A stretch of DNA of 64,000 nt from Bacteroidales bacterium. GTDB taxonomy: Bacteria > Bacteroidota > Bacteroidia > Bacteroidales > UBA932. The notes under the pieces are model-generated. The model worked only from the letters and a program-made list of their open reading frames with translations, was not told where the DNA came from and did not search any database. Positions 17,201 through 24,660 of this stretch are shown piece by piece (position 1 is the first letter of the stretch; the number at the start of each line of letters is the position of its first letter). Position numbers and translations under genes: made by a program. The DNA lies in the NCBI GenBank assembly GCA_016287075.1, contig JAEEVC010000001.1, positions 1 through 64,000 on the forward strand, in the 5' to 3' direction.

Positions 17201-17589
17201 AGAACCTTGCTGTCCACCTGGTCCACGGCGCCGACCAGGTCCCGTTTCTTCATCGTCGCATAGCCCACGACGACGGTTTCGTCCAGCAGGGTGACGTCCT
17301 CGTCCAGTTTCGTGCCGATGAAGTCGCGGTCCCCGACCACGACCGTCTGGGTCAGGTAGCCCAGGCAGGCGATCTCGAGCACGTCGCCCTTGGCGGCGTT
17401 GAGCTGCCAGGAACCGTCGGACGCCGTCACGACACCGGTACCGGTGCCCTGGATCAGGACGCTGACCCCGGGAACCGGTTCACCGTCCTTGTCCGTGACG
17501 ACACCCCGGACCCTGGTCTGCTGCGCACCGAGTCCGGTGGCGAAGCAGAGCAGCGCGAGGAGGGTCAGATACAAATACTTTTTCAACAT
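14269..17589 (-). CDS. SusC/RagA-family TonB-dependent outer-membrane transporter
   Basis: A 1106-residue protein with a signal peptide (to about GLGAQ). An N-terminal carboxypeptidase-regulatory-like domain (VRGVVTDKDGEPVPGVSVL) leads to the SusC signature ETVVVGYATMKKRDLVGAV near residue 105. The plug domain (LNIRGETSIG, LILIDGVEG, VSVLKDASSTAVYGARGAFG) and a C-terminal barrel ending TFTLGVNLSF complete it. It imports large ligands through the outer membrane with energy from TonB. It pairs with the SusD gene just downstream. The 34-nt gap from the upstream DUF4886 lipoprotein gene suggests the same transcript. Confidence 0.95.
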   Translation of the reverse strand: MLKKYLYLTLLALLCFATGLGAQQTRVRGVVTDKDGEPVPGVSVLIQGTGTGVVTASDGSWQLNAAKGDVLEIACLGYLTQTVVVGDRDFIGTKLDEDVTLLDETVVVGYATMKKRDLVGAVDQVDSKVLGNRPATSVGRSLQGQIAGLNVTFTDGKPSRAGSLNIRGETSIGAGGSSLILIDGVEGSLDAVNPEDIASVSVLKDASSTAVYGARGAFGVILITTKSPDKGSVSINYTGSTTANRRTVIFDNITDSVEWFDWWVTCYNGYYQGQQTLPDNVDSTVPYSQEIVQEIQRRNQDPTLSKAGILTGHNVFGWGYYDNFDWYREFYKPVNWSTEHNLSVSGGTDTANYYVSGRYFGQDGVYSVGNENYHKIDIRAKGSLKIRPWFRVTNNMSLSTSYYYQPTTPRDQVIVQRWMQHACYPQSGPYNPDGTWTTAAAISGWAAFVEGNNYRTDNAVYVREKISADIDVVKDVFMLQGDYSVNYTMKNRIQVQNPVAYSRRPGEILYESASAGDKLEEVNYDTVYQAANIYATLHPLAPFKEAARNHSLTLLAGWNVEWQDYKSLSVNRTGFTADGKTSFNLMDGITGVTQGGNAWSYAGAFGRLNYAFKGRYLLEASARYDGSSKFPSNSKWGFFPSASVGWRLSDEPWMQWAHPVVSNAKFRLSAGSIGNGNVSPYLYTSDMSVKLADDYVLSGQLASYSTAGSIVPVSLTWETATTYDAGIDLDLFSNRLSFTGDYYIRNTTNMYTMSATVPAVYGATAPKGNNAELLTRGWELALQWKDQVLVGGKPFSYSIKGTLWDSRSFVTKFAGNDTKSLGTWSAVLQSHGNPSQYYEGMEIGEMWGWTVEGIFRDQDDINTHAIQAGFLQSYDKVARPGQLKIKDVDTSGIIDYGEFTANEPGDLTIVGNNKMRYMFGLNLAFNWNGIGLSAFFQGCLKHMWYPGADCGYFWGKYARHYFAFIPSIHSKSNPDVAQMNEDNTVCLNYDTAYWPKLTTMQSNSNYTWGHLLEMPNNRYMQDASFVRLKNLQVDYTLPKRWTDAMTFKTIRLFFNGENLFCFTPMHKYAPNLDPEGLSYDSDFSGKQDGNTYPVMKTFTLGVNLSF

Positions 17590-17623
17590 ATCCTTGTCTT
17601 GTTAAATGATGGATTCCTTCTTT

Positions 17624-20077
17624 TTATTCGACCTTCGTGACGGCGGTCGGGTGCAGCACGGCCTGGTGGGCGGCCTTGCGGCAGAGGGCCGCGGTGGCCG
17701 CATCCACGCCGGCCGGGCAGAACGGGTTGGTCGTGACATCGACCCCCGTGAAGGTCTCGAACCAGGTGCAGGAAGCGGTGAACGCCCCGTACGTGGTGTT
17801 GAGGTGGAGTTCGTCGCTGGGGTTGAGGAAAGTGTCGCCCAGCGAGGTCTGGCGGCCGTTTTGGATGGCCGTTCCCGTGGGCACGATATAGTCCAGTGAG
17901 GAGCGGGTCCGGAGGGCTTCGGCGCAGTCGACGCAGGCCTGGTACATCTTCTGCTGGTCGTTGCCGTAGAGGGAGAAGCGGCTGTTGGTGGAATGGGCCG
18001 ACAGCGCCCAGGTCTGCTGGTAGCCGAACTTGCAGTTCTTGTTGGAGAGGTGTTCCTTCGCGTAGGCAATCAGGTTGTCCAGGTACGGGTAATGGGAATC
18101 GACGATGCCGTAGAGGCCCTGTCCCTGCTGGAGGATGATGATGTCCCAGGGCTCGTCTTCGACGCAGTACGCGATGGATTTGTTGGCTGTGACGGTGCGG
18201 ACGCCCTTGACGACCTTCCGGTAGGAATTGCTGTTGCGGGTGCTCTCGTTCGGGCTGGTTTCGTTCTCCCAGTGCGTCTGGAGGGTGCATCCGCCGATGT
18301 AGATGTTGCCCAGGATGGCGTTGTAGCCCGCCGCGTTGAAGACATCGTACAGGAAGTACTCGATCGCATCCCGGGTGAAGCTGTTGCCGATGCCGAGGAT
18401 GCGGATGACGGGACGGGTGTCCGCGGCGCCGCCCGCGGCATTGCCTGTCGGGACGGGATAGCCGTCTCCCCCGGCTTCCCAGGCGGCGGCCCCTTCGATG
18501 TCGGGGGCGAAGCCGTTCATCAGGGTCAGCAGGGTGCCGTCCTGGAAGGAGGCCGTGGCGATCCCGACCGCGGGATTGGTGCTGTAGAAGGCCCCGTAGG
18601 AGTTGGCCGAATCGAAGACGCAGTTGGACCCGATGTTGGCCGTGGAGGCCTTGTACCCCACGATGGCGCCCTTGTAGGTGACGGTCTTGGGAATGACGAT
18701 GTCGCTGAACTGCAGCTGGGAATAGCACCCGTAAATGCCGCCGGGGCTGTAGAGCGAACCGGCGATGCCGGCAATCGCGCTGACCGTGCCGTTCTTGCCG
18801 GTGGCGGTCGTCTTCAGGGTGATGTTGTAGGTGCAGCTGTTGAGGATGTTGAGGTAGGAGGTGCTCGCCTTGGCCGTTCCTCCGAGGATGCCGCCGATGC
18901 GGGTGTAGGCGATGTTGGACGGATCCGAACCGCTGGTGCTGAGGACGCAGTTGCGGGTAATACAGTTCGTCAGGGTCGCCCCGCCGCCGCTGGAGGTCGC
19001 GAAGCCGAGGATGCCGGCGCAGTTGTACAGGGAGGAGATGTTGCCGGTGTTGATGCAGCGGTCCATTGTCAGCGGCGCGGTGCCCGTGGCCGACAGGTTG
19101 GCCAGGATGCCCGCCGCGGTATGGTCGGAGGCGGCGACAACCGCTTCGGAACGGCAGGAGATGACAGAACAGGTCGGTCCTGCACCGGTCAGGGCGATGC
19201 CGGCGATTCCTCCGACCTGGGAAACCCCGCTGATGCTGCCGGACGACACGCAGTCGAGGAGGGTGCCGCCGCAGACCAGGGCGCAGATGCCGCCGACTCG
19301 GCGGCCGCTGGCGGAAACGAGGCCCAAGAAGGAGCAGTGTTCCACGGAACCGGCGTCGATGCGTCCGACGATGCCGCCGGCGACGGAACAGCCGTTCTCG
19401 CCGTCGACGGTGGCGCTGGCCGTGGAATTGACGGTCGCACTGACGGAACAATTGGCAATCCGTCCGGAACGGAGCCTGCCGGCAAGACCGCCGGCACAGG
19501 GCTCGGACGAAGTGACCTCGCCCTTGAAGCGGCAGCCGTCCACCACCCCCTCTTCAATCAGTCCGACCAGCGTTCCGCTGTCAGGACTGCGGAGGGAAAG
19601 GGTCTGGCCGGGCTCGAGGGAAATACCTGAGAGCGTGGCCTTCCGGATACCGGTGAAAAGGCATCCTGCCCCTTTTGCCGTGTAGTTTTTGATGACATGG
19701 CCGCCGCCGTCATAAGTGCCCCCGAAGGGAGACTGGGCACCGACGGACGCCAGGTCGTCCCCGCCCATGTCGATATCCGCTGTCTGCAGATACGCCTTAC
19801 CGGAGAAAGCGGCACTGACCGACGGGTCGTTGCAACGGGCGATGAACATGTTAAGGTCGGCCTTGGTGGCGATGCGGTATGGTTTTTCCGCCGTACCGTC
19901 GCCGCCGCTGAACAGCGTTGGAACGGAGGGTTCCTCCGGTTTTTCCGTGGTCGGGTCATCCCCGGAGTCCGGGGTTACCTCCGCACATCCGGGAAAGGTC
20001 AGGAAGAGGCCGGCGACAAGCAGGAGCCAGGTGGCCAGGCAGGAGGCTTTGCCGTGGACGGAGAGCGAGCGTGTCAT
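17624..20077 (-). CDS. GLUG-like repeat lipoprotein with a C-terminal DUF4886 (SGNH-like) domain
   Basis: An 817-residue lipoprotein (Cys31 after LFLTFPG). Residues about 60-530 form a repetitive beta region with the GLUG-like pattern G-G-I-x-G...C...G (for example VAGGIVGRIDAGSVEHCSF). The C-terminus from about residue 560 is a DUF4886 domain: ILGIGNSFTRD supplies the SGNH nucleophile Ser566 and SDELHL the Asp755/His758 pair. DUF4886 belongs to the SGNH/GDSL hydrolase-like group, so an esterase activity (deacylation or deacetylation) on the substrate is plausible but unproven. It is the first gene of the Sus-like locus and is divergent from the DeoR regulator. A second protein with the same overall plan lies at 32251. 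Confidence 0.8.
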   Translation of the reverse strand: MTRSLSVHGKASCLATWLLLVAGLFLTFPGCAEVTPDSGDDPTTEKPEEPSVPTLFSGGDGTAEKPYRIATKADLNMFIARCNDPSVSAAFSGKAYLQTADIDMGGDDLASVGAQSPFGGTYDGGGHVIKNYTAKGAGCLFTGIRKATLSGISLEPGQTLSLRSPDSGTLVGLIEEGVVDGCRFKGEVTSSEPCAGGLAGRLRSGRIANCSVSATVNSTASATVDGENGCSVAGGIVGRIDAGSVEHCSFLGLVSASGRRVGGICALVCGGTLLDCVSSGSISGVSQVGGIAGIALTGAGPTCSVISCRSEAVVAASDHTAAGILANLSATGTAPLTMDRCINTGNISSLYNCAGILGFATSSGGGATLTNCITRNCVLSTSGSDPSNIAYTRIGGILGGTAKASTSYLNILNSCTYNITLKTTATGKNGTVSAIAGIAGSLYSPGGIYGCYSQLQFSDIVIPKTVTYKGAIVGYKASTANIGSNCVFDSANSYGAFYSTNPAVGIATASFQDGTLLTLMNGFAPDIEGAAAWEAGGDGYPVPTGNAAGGAADTRPVIRILGIGNSFTRDAIEYFLYDVFNAAGYNAILGNIYIGGCTLQTHWENETSPNESTRNSNSYRKVVKGVRTVTANKSIAYCVEDEPWDIIILQQGQGLYGIVDSHYPYLDNLIAYAKEHLSNKNCKFGYQQTWALSAHSTNSRFSLYGNDQQKMYQACVDCAEALRTRSSLDYIVPTGTAIQNGRQTSLGDTFLNPSDELHLNTTYGAFTASCTWFETFTGVDVTTNPFCPAGVDAATAALCRKAAHQAVLHPTAVTKVE

Positions 20078-20109
20078 AGAAACTGTGGTTAATAAAAAAC
20101 GTACCCATG

Positions 20110-20117
20110 CAAAGCTA
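20110..20117 (-). promoter_or_regulatory. -7 box of the glycerophosphodiester locus
   Basis: TAGCTTTG on the minus strand matches TAnnTTTG. It is 32 nt upstream of the ATG at 20077, giving a leader of roughly 25 nt. No clear -33 TTG is seen at the usual distance, which fits an activated or otherwise regulated promoter. Confidence 0.6.
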
Positions 20118-20124
20118 ACAAAAA

Positions 20125-20201
20125 TTTCATTATAAAAAAATATTGGGAAATAATATTTTCAAAGCAAAAAAATTATTTTCATTCCGGGGATATAATGAAA
20201 A
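20125..20201. promoter_or_regulatory. Candidate DeoR/GlpR-type operator cluster
   Basis: The heptamer TTTCATT occurs three times in the 140-nt divergent gap: forward at 20125-20131 (within TTTCATTATA), forward within TTTTCATT at 20176-20183, and inverted within AATGAAAA at 20194-20201. TTTCATTATA (20125-20134) and TATAATGAAA (20191-20200) are a perfect inverted pair, as are TTTTCATT and AATGAAAA. The sites lie between the two divergent -7 boxes, so one bound repressor could control both promoters. Confidence 0.5.
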
Positions 20202-20205
20202 ATAT

Positions 20206-20213
20206 TATCTTTG
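20206..20213 (+). promoter_or_regulatory. -7 box of the DeoR-family regulator gene
   Basis: TATCTTTG, a perfect match to TAnnTTTG, only 4 nt before the ATG at 20218. A transcript starting at the usual distance would be essentially leaderless. Its position also argues against the longer reading frame beginning at 20143. Confidence 0.7.
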
Positions 20214-20217
20214 CGGC

Positions 20218-20982
20218 ATGAACAAAGTGCAAGAACGCCGGCAGGCCATCTGCGACCTGCTCTCGACGGTGGAGTCCATCCCCGTGGAAACCCTCGCGGA
20301 ACGCCTCCAGGTCACGGGTGCGACCATCCGGGCCGACCTCCGGGACCTGGAATCCCGCCACGAGATTTACCGCAGCCGCGGCCAGGTCTCCCTCGTCCGG
20401 CCCCATATCACCGACCTGGACATCCAGGAAAAAATTTTCATCAACGCCGAACAAAAAAATCGCATCGGCGCGGCCGCCGCGGGGATGATCGGTGCGGATG
20501 ACGCCATCCTCATGACCTCCGGCTCGACCATCGACGCGATGGCCCGGCAGGTCGAAGCCCGGGGTTCGCTGCACGTCGTCACCCCTTCTGTCGGCGTCGC
20601 CCTCACCCTCGCCCGGAAACCGGGCGTGGAAGTGATGATCCTCGGCGGGACGCTGATACGGAAATCCCTGTCGGTCAGGGACAATTACACGATCGAGGGC
20701 CTGAAGCACGTCAGCTGCACCAAGCTCTTCCTCAGCTGCGACGGCCTGGACCTCCGTTCCGGCGTCATCACCGCCTTTATCGAAGAGGCGCGCATGACGC
20801 GCGCCATGATGGGCGCGGCCGCCAAGGTCATCCTGCTTGCCGATTCCTCGAAGATCGGCAAGACCGGCTACGGCAAAATCTGCGACCTCTCCGACATCGA
20901 CGTCCTCGTCACCGACGACGGCATTCCCGACGCCGTCCGCCGCAGGTTCGAGGCGGCCGGTGTCGGGGTGGTCATTGCGTAA
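20218..20982 (+). CDS. DeoR/GlpR-family transcriptional regulator
   Basis: A 254-residue protein from the ATG at 20218 (MNKVQERRQAICDLL). The N-terminal winged helix-turn-helix is clear (VETLAERLQVTGATIRADLR, about residues 22-41). The C-terminal sugar-phosphate-sensing DeoR domain has the phosphate-binding type segment ILMTSGSTIDAMAR and the later strand CTKLFLSCDGLD...GVITAF, plus VILLADSSKIGKTGYGK. GlpR in this family represses glycerol-3-phosphate genes and is released by glycerol-3-phosphate. Here it is divergent from a locus encoding GDPDs and a glycerol-3-phosphate dehydrogenase, so the same effector is a natural hypothesis. It is likely autoregulated through the repeats upstream. Confidence 0.9.
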   Translation: MNKVQERRQAICDLLSTVESIPVETLAERLQVTGATIRADLRDLESRHEIYRSRGQVSLVRPHITDLDIQEKIFINAEQKNRIGAAAAGMIGADDAILMTSGSTIDAMARQVEARGSLHVVTPSVGVALTLARKPGVEVMILGGTLIRKSLSVRDNYTIEGLKHVSCTKLFLSCDGLDLRSGVITAFIEEARMTRAMMGAAAKVILLADSSKIGKTGYGKICDLSDIDVLVTDDGIPDAVRRRFEAAGVGVVIA

Positions 20983-21006
20983 AGGATTGTCTGCTAAGGA
21001 ATTTTG

Positions 21007-21160
21007 AAATAATAACCTGCATCACCGGTGGCATTTACCCGGACAGGGCTGCGAAGCAGCAGACACCGGTGGTGCAGGTTATTATTTCTGTTTCGCCGGT
21101 GGCATTTACCCGGACAGGGCTGCGAAGCAGCAGACACCGGTGATGCGGGTTATTATTTCT
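21007..21160. repeat. Palindromic intergenic element, two tandem units (copy 1)
   Basis: Unit 1 has 24-bp terminal inverted repeats at 21007-21030 and 21064-21087 (23 of 24 match) that contain AATAACCTGCAT and CACCGGTG. The core contains CCCGGACAGGGCTGCGAAGC. A second core plus right end repeats 71 bp downstream (to about 21160). The same element lies at 51353-51515. Both copies sit between convergent gene ends, here the DeoR gene and the toroid gene, and may act as bidirectional terminators. Confidence 0.8.
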
Positions 21161-21163
21161 GTT

Positions 21164-22762
21164 TCACTCAGGCTTTTCCCGGGTCATCGCATCCATGCGG
21201 AGGAGCGACTGGAGGGCCGAATAGGTGCAGTTCACCCAATCATAGAACATGTCCGTCTTGTAGGCCGAACGGGAGCGGTAGGTGGAGGCCAGCCGCCCGG
21301 TACGCTGGTCCTGGACGGCGGTAATGCGGTCGATCAGGGCCTTTGCCTTGGCATAGGAAAGCTTGTCGCCCGTCAGGAGATAATAGTCCAGCCAGGCGTT
21401 GGCCACATTGCCGGCGCTCGAAACCGTGCCCATCTCATATTTGTACTGTTCATGGACACAGGGGACGATTTCCGGCCGGACGCCGCAGCTGTCGGGGAAG
21501 ACGTCCCAGTGGACGAACTGGTCCTCGCTCAGCCGGATCAGGTCCAGGGCTTGCTGCTTTTCCTGTGCGGTCGGGGCCGGTTTGGTCAGCAGGAAGGTGG
21601 CATACGGCGCGGCCGTGCAGTTCGTCAGGTTCTGGTAGGGCTTGATCCCGCCGATGTTGACATCTTCGAACTGGGATTCCAGGTCGAAACGCTCGAGGGC
21701 GACATCCCGCATCCATGCCTCCGCCCGCTCGAGGACGTCATGGAACTCCGTCACGCCGTACTGCCGCTCCAGCCGGGTATAGAAGCGCACGACGGGATGG
21801 AGCATGGCATCGGCATCGGTAAAGGCCTCGCCGGTCGCGTAATCGAGCTTGACCGGGAAAGAGCCGTCCGGGCGCTGCAGCCGCCGGTAGGTCCCGGCCA
21901 TCGCAACGGCGCGGTCTAAATAAGCCTTCTCGCCGCAGACGTCATACAGGTTCAGGAGGGCTGTGGCGACCGCCAGCGCGTCCAGGGCCATGGTCCGTCC
22001 CTGGTTCTCCTTCTTGGCCGAGGCCACCAGCCCCTTGTAGTAGGTCGGAGGCAGGTAGGCGAGCGGCTGGTCGGGTCCCTGGGCGAGGCCCATGATAAAG
22101 CCGGCCGCCTTTTTCGCGATGGCGATTGCTTCCTCCCTGAGGGAAGGGATGTTCCGGGCAACCAGGCACTCGACGTTGATGACCCCGCCGATGGTCTTGT
22201 TGGCATACGTATAGTGCTTGAAGGCCATATCCGGCTCGTCCTGGGTCAGCCATGCCTGGATCCACGGGGCATTGTGGACCTGCCGCATGGTTTTCAGCGC
22301 CGCTTCCCGGTACGGGATGACGGGTTCCGGGTAGGGGCCCGTGAAGGGGAAGTCCCGGAAAAAGCTCCGCGTGGCCGGTTCTCCGACGGGCGCCCCGGTC
22401 TTGTCCAGCCCCTGGACGGTGAGGACCACGTCCCCGGGCGGGACGTCTTTCCACACTTTCGACAGGGGGCGGTTCGGCTTGTCAGCCGTGAAGCTCCAGC
22501 TCCGGTCCCCCGCCTTCGTGGTGAGGGTGTAGCGGTAGGAGACGGCCCCTTCCACGGCCGGGAAACCGAAGGCGGGCGCAAAGATGAACTTGCGGGAGAA
22601 ACCGTTCCAGAAGGGATTCCGCCCTTCGTAGCCCGGGCGGACGGGCACGTTGTATTCCCGGGCGGCCTGTGCGTTGAGGCGTTTGAAGTTCAATACGGGC
22701 GTTCCGGCAAAGGCCGAAAGCCCCAGGGTGGAGACAAGGAGGAGGAATGCGAGTCGTTTCAT
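21164..22762 (-). CDS. Secreted probable alpha/alpha-toroid protein of unknown specificity
   Basis: A 532-residue protein with a signal peptide (to about LSAFAG). Residues about 35-140 look like a fibronectin-type or carbohydrate-binding beta domain (FIFAPAFGFPAVEGAVSYRY). The rest is rich in paired amphipathic helices with aromatic residues (WIQAWLTQDEPDMAFKHYTY, YLDRAVAMAGTYRRLQRPDG, MYDWVNCTY-type segments). This is typical of six-hairpin glycosidases, polysaccharide lyases and C5-epimerases, but I cannot assign a family. The ATG at 22762 lies 8 nt after SusD; a TTG at 22774 would overlap SusD by 4 nt. As the last gene of the second Sus-like operon it is probably a degradative enzyme. Confidence 0.6.
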   Translation of the reverse strand: MKRLAFLLLVSTLGLSAFAGTPVLNFKRLNAQAAREYNVPVRPGYEGRNPFWNGFSRKFIFAPAFGFPAVEGAVSYRYTLTTKAGDRSWSFTADKPNRPLSKVWKDVPPGDVVLTVQGLDKTGAPVGEPATRSFFRDFPFTGPYPEPVIPYREAALKTMRQVHNAPWIQAWLTQDEPDMAFKHYTYANKTIGGVINVECLVARNIPSLREEAIAIAKKAAGFIMGLAQGPDQPLAYLPPTYYKGLVASAKKENQGRTMALDALAVATALLNLYDVCGEKAYLDRAVAMAGTYRRLQRPDGSFPVKLDYATGEAFTDADAMLHPVVRFYTRLERQYGVTEFHDVLERAEAWMRDVALERFDLESQFEDVNIGGIKPYQNLTNCTAAPYATFLLTKPAPTAQEKQQALDLIRLSEDQFVHWDVFPDSCGVRPEIVPCVHEQYKYEMGTVSSAGNVANAWLDYYLLTGDKLSYAKAKALIDRITAVQDQRTGRLASTYRSRSAYKTDMFYDWVNCTYSALQSLLRMDAMTREKPE

Positions 22763-22770
22763 GCTTTCAA

Positions 22771-24648
22771 TCAATTGTATCCGGGATTCTGGACGAGGGC
22801 TTTGTTGATGTTGATCTGGCCGATCGGGATGGCGAACCAGTAGTTTTTCGGGGTGGCGAAGCTCCGGACGAAGGTTCCCTCGTCCACCGGCGTCACCTTG
22901 TAGAAATCGGCGGCGGAGGCGCCGGCGAGGTTCCAGCCTTCCGGCGTATGTCCGATATACTCATCGGCTACCTTCCAGCGGCGGATGTCGTGGTACCAGC
23001 GCGCTTCGAAGGCAAATTCGCTCAGCCGTTCCTGCCGGATCGCCTTGACAAGCGTCTCGCCGCGGGGCGTACCGCCGGCCCGCTGCCATGCTTCTTCGAA
23101 GCCCGGCAGGCCTGCGCGTCTGCGCACCTTGTCCAGGTAGCCCAGGCCTTTGGCGGAGAGGGAGCCGGCGTATTCGGCTTCGGCTTCCGCATAGCTCAGG
23201 TAAAGTTCGGCCATACGGACGAGCGCCATCGTGTGGCGGCTTGTCGTAAAGGCCTTGGTGGAGGGATTGTAGGCATCGGACCGGGAAACCCACTTTTTGA
23301 CGAAATAGCCCGTGCTGGTCTGGTATTCGTTGTTGATGATGCCGTCGTTCTGCTGGGTCTCGCCCCTGCGGCAATGCAGCGGGAAGCGGACACCGTTGAA
23401 TTCATAGTCGCCCCGGTCGAAGCCGACGGAGGCATAGAAACGCGGTTCGCGGTTCCGGTGGAGCAGCACCGTGCTGTCGCCCGGCGCGATGGTGTACAGG
23501 TCGAGCCCCTTCGTCTCCGGATCCACGTCCATCGGCAGCCCGTTCTTCGACAGGAAGGTCTGCACGGCCTTGAGGGTCGGGACGAGATAGCCCTTGGGGC
23601 CCTCCGGGGAATAGCCGGAAGTGGTCCGCGGGGCGAAATACTCGAGATGGGTTTCCGTGGAGTATTCGGAAAAGAGGTTCTCGGTGTTGTTGTAGAAGGT
23701 CGAGGCCCCTTCCGGTCCGATGAATGCGGTCCGGTAGTTCTCGTATCCGCGGGTGAAATCGTCCGGGTCGGCGGAAGACTCGTAAAGGCCGTAGCCGTTC
23801 TCCTCCGCGGTGTGGATGGCGTCATCCGCCGCGTCCATCGCCTTTTTCCAGAGTTCCGGATCGTTTTTCTGCGGGATGAGCGGGGTCCCGTCCGTGTTGG
23901 TAAAGCCTGCATACCAGGCGTTTCCGTTGATGAGGGGTGAGGCGGCATACAGCCACAGCCGGGCCTTGAGCGCCTTGGCGAGGACGGAGGTCGCCCGCCC
24001 GTAATAGTCGTTGCTCTGCGTGGCGGGCAGGTATCCGGCCGCCTTGTCGTAGGTGTCCGAGATGAACCGGACGCAGTCCAGGTAGGGGACACGGGCCACC
24101 TGCATGTCTTCATTCATGCTGATCAGGTGGTCGGCGAGGATGAGGGGCCCGTAATACTCCAGCATGATCTGGTGGTAGTAGGCGATGATCCAGTAGGCGT
24201 CGCCCCGCCACTGGTTGCGCTCCTCCTCCGTCGCATCCGGGACCTCGTCGATGTGCTCGAGGAGGATATAGGCGTTACGGATGCCTTCCCATACCTTGTA
24301 GGTGTGGGAGCCGGTGGGGCTTCCGGAAGCGATCCAGGCGGCGAAATAGGTCTGGGACGGGGTCTCGATGTTGTCGAACAGGAGGCTCTTCCAGTTGAAA
24401 TACCGGCGGTCCGCCCGGGCGCCGGAAATGAGGTCGCCGCCGCCGCAGAGCTCCATGGAGGCGTTGATGTCGAATTTGTTCGGCTGATAGACGTGGGAGT
24501 ACAGCGCGCAGGCGAACTTGTTGGCCTGCGTGTGGGTACGGAACAGGTCCTCCATGCCGGGACTGCCCTTGGGAACGACGTTCAGGTAGTCGCAGGAGAA
24601 AAGCGTGAGGCAGAGGACTGCCAGCGTTGCGAGGGTATTGTGTTTCAT
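22771..24648 (-). CDS. SusD/RagB-family nutrient-binding lipoprotein
   Basis: A 625-residue lipoprotein (Cys19 after LCLTLFS, then DYLNVVPKGSPGMEDLF, a classic SusD N-terminus). Family motifs include WEGIRNAYILLEHIDEVP, DAYWIIAYYHQIMLEYYGP and, near the C-terminus, MALVRMAELYLSYAEAEAEY and FAFEARWYHDIRRWKVADEY (with RQERLSE just before). It would form the lid on the SusC protein encoded 12 nt upstream. The ligand is unknown. It is only distantly related to the SusD at 12436. Confidence 0.95.
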   Translation of the reverse strand: MKHNTLATLAVLCLTLFSCDYLNVVPKGSPGMEDLFRTHTQANKFACALYSHVYQPNKFDINASMELCGGGDLISGARADRRYFNWKSLLFDNIETPSQTYFAAWIASGSPTGSHTYKVWEGIRNAYILLEHIDEVPDATEEERNQWRGDAYWIIAYYHQIMLEYYGPLILADHLISMNEDMQVARVPYLDCVRFISDTYDKAAGYLPATQSNDYYGRATSVLAKALKARLWLYAASPLINGNAWYAGFTNTDGTPLIPQKNDPELWKKAMDAADDAIHTAEENGYGLYESSADPDDFTRGYENYRTAFIGPEGASTFYNNTENLFSEYSTETHLEYFAPRTTSGYSPEGPKGYLVPTLKAVQTFLSKNGLPMDVDPETKGLDLYTIAPGDSTVLLHRNREPRFYASVGFDRGDYEFNGVRFPLHCRRGETQQNDGIINNEYQTSTGYFVKKWVSRSDAYNPSTKAFTTSRHTMALVRMAELYLSYAEAEAEYAGSLSAKGLGYLDKVRRRAGLPGFEEAWQRAGGTPRGETLVKAIRQERLSEFAFEARWYHDIRRWKVADEYIGHTPEGWNLAGASAADFYKVTPVDEGTFVRSFATPKNYWFAIPIGQININKALVQNPGYN

Positions 24649-24660
24649 GGCCGATTCCGT

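Noticed and set aside
20143..20217. 25-residue extension of the DeoR-family regulator
   Set aside because: The extension crosses the operator cluster and the -7 box; family members start at MNKVQERR-like sequences.
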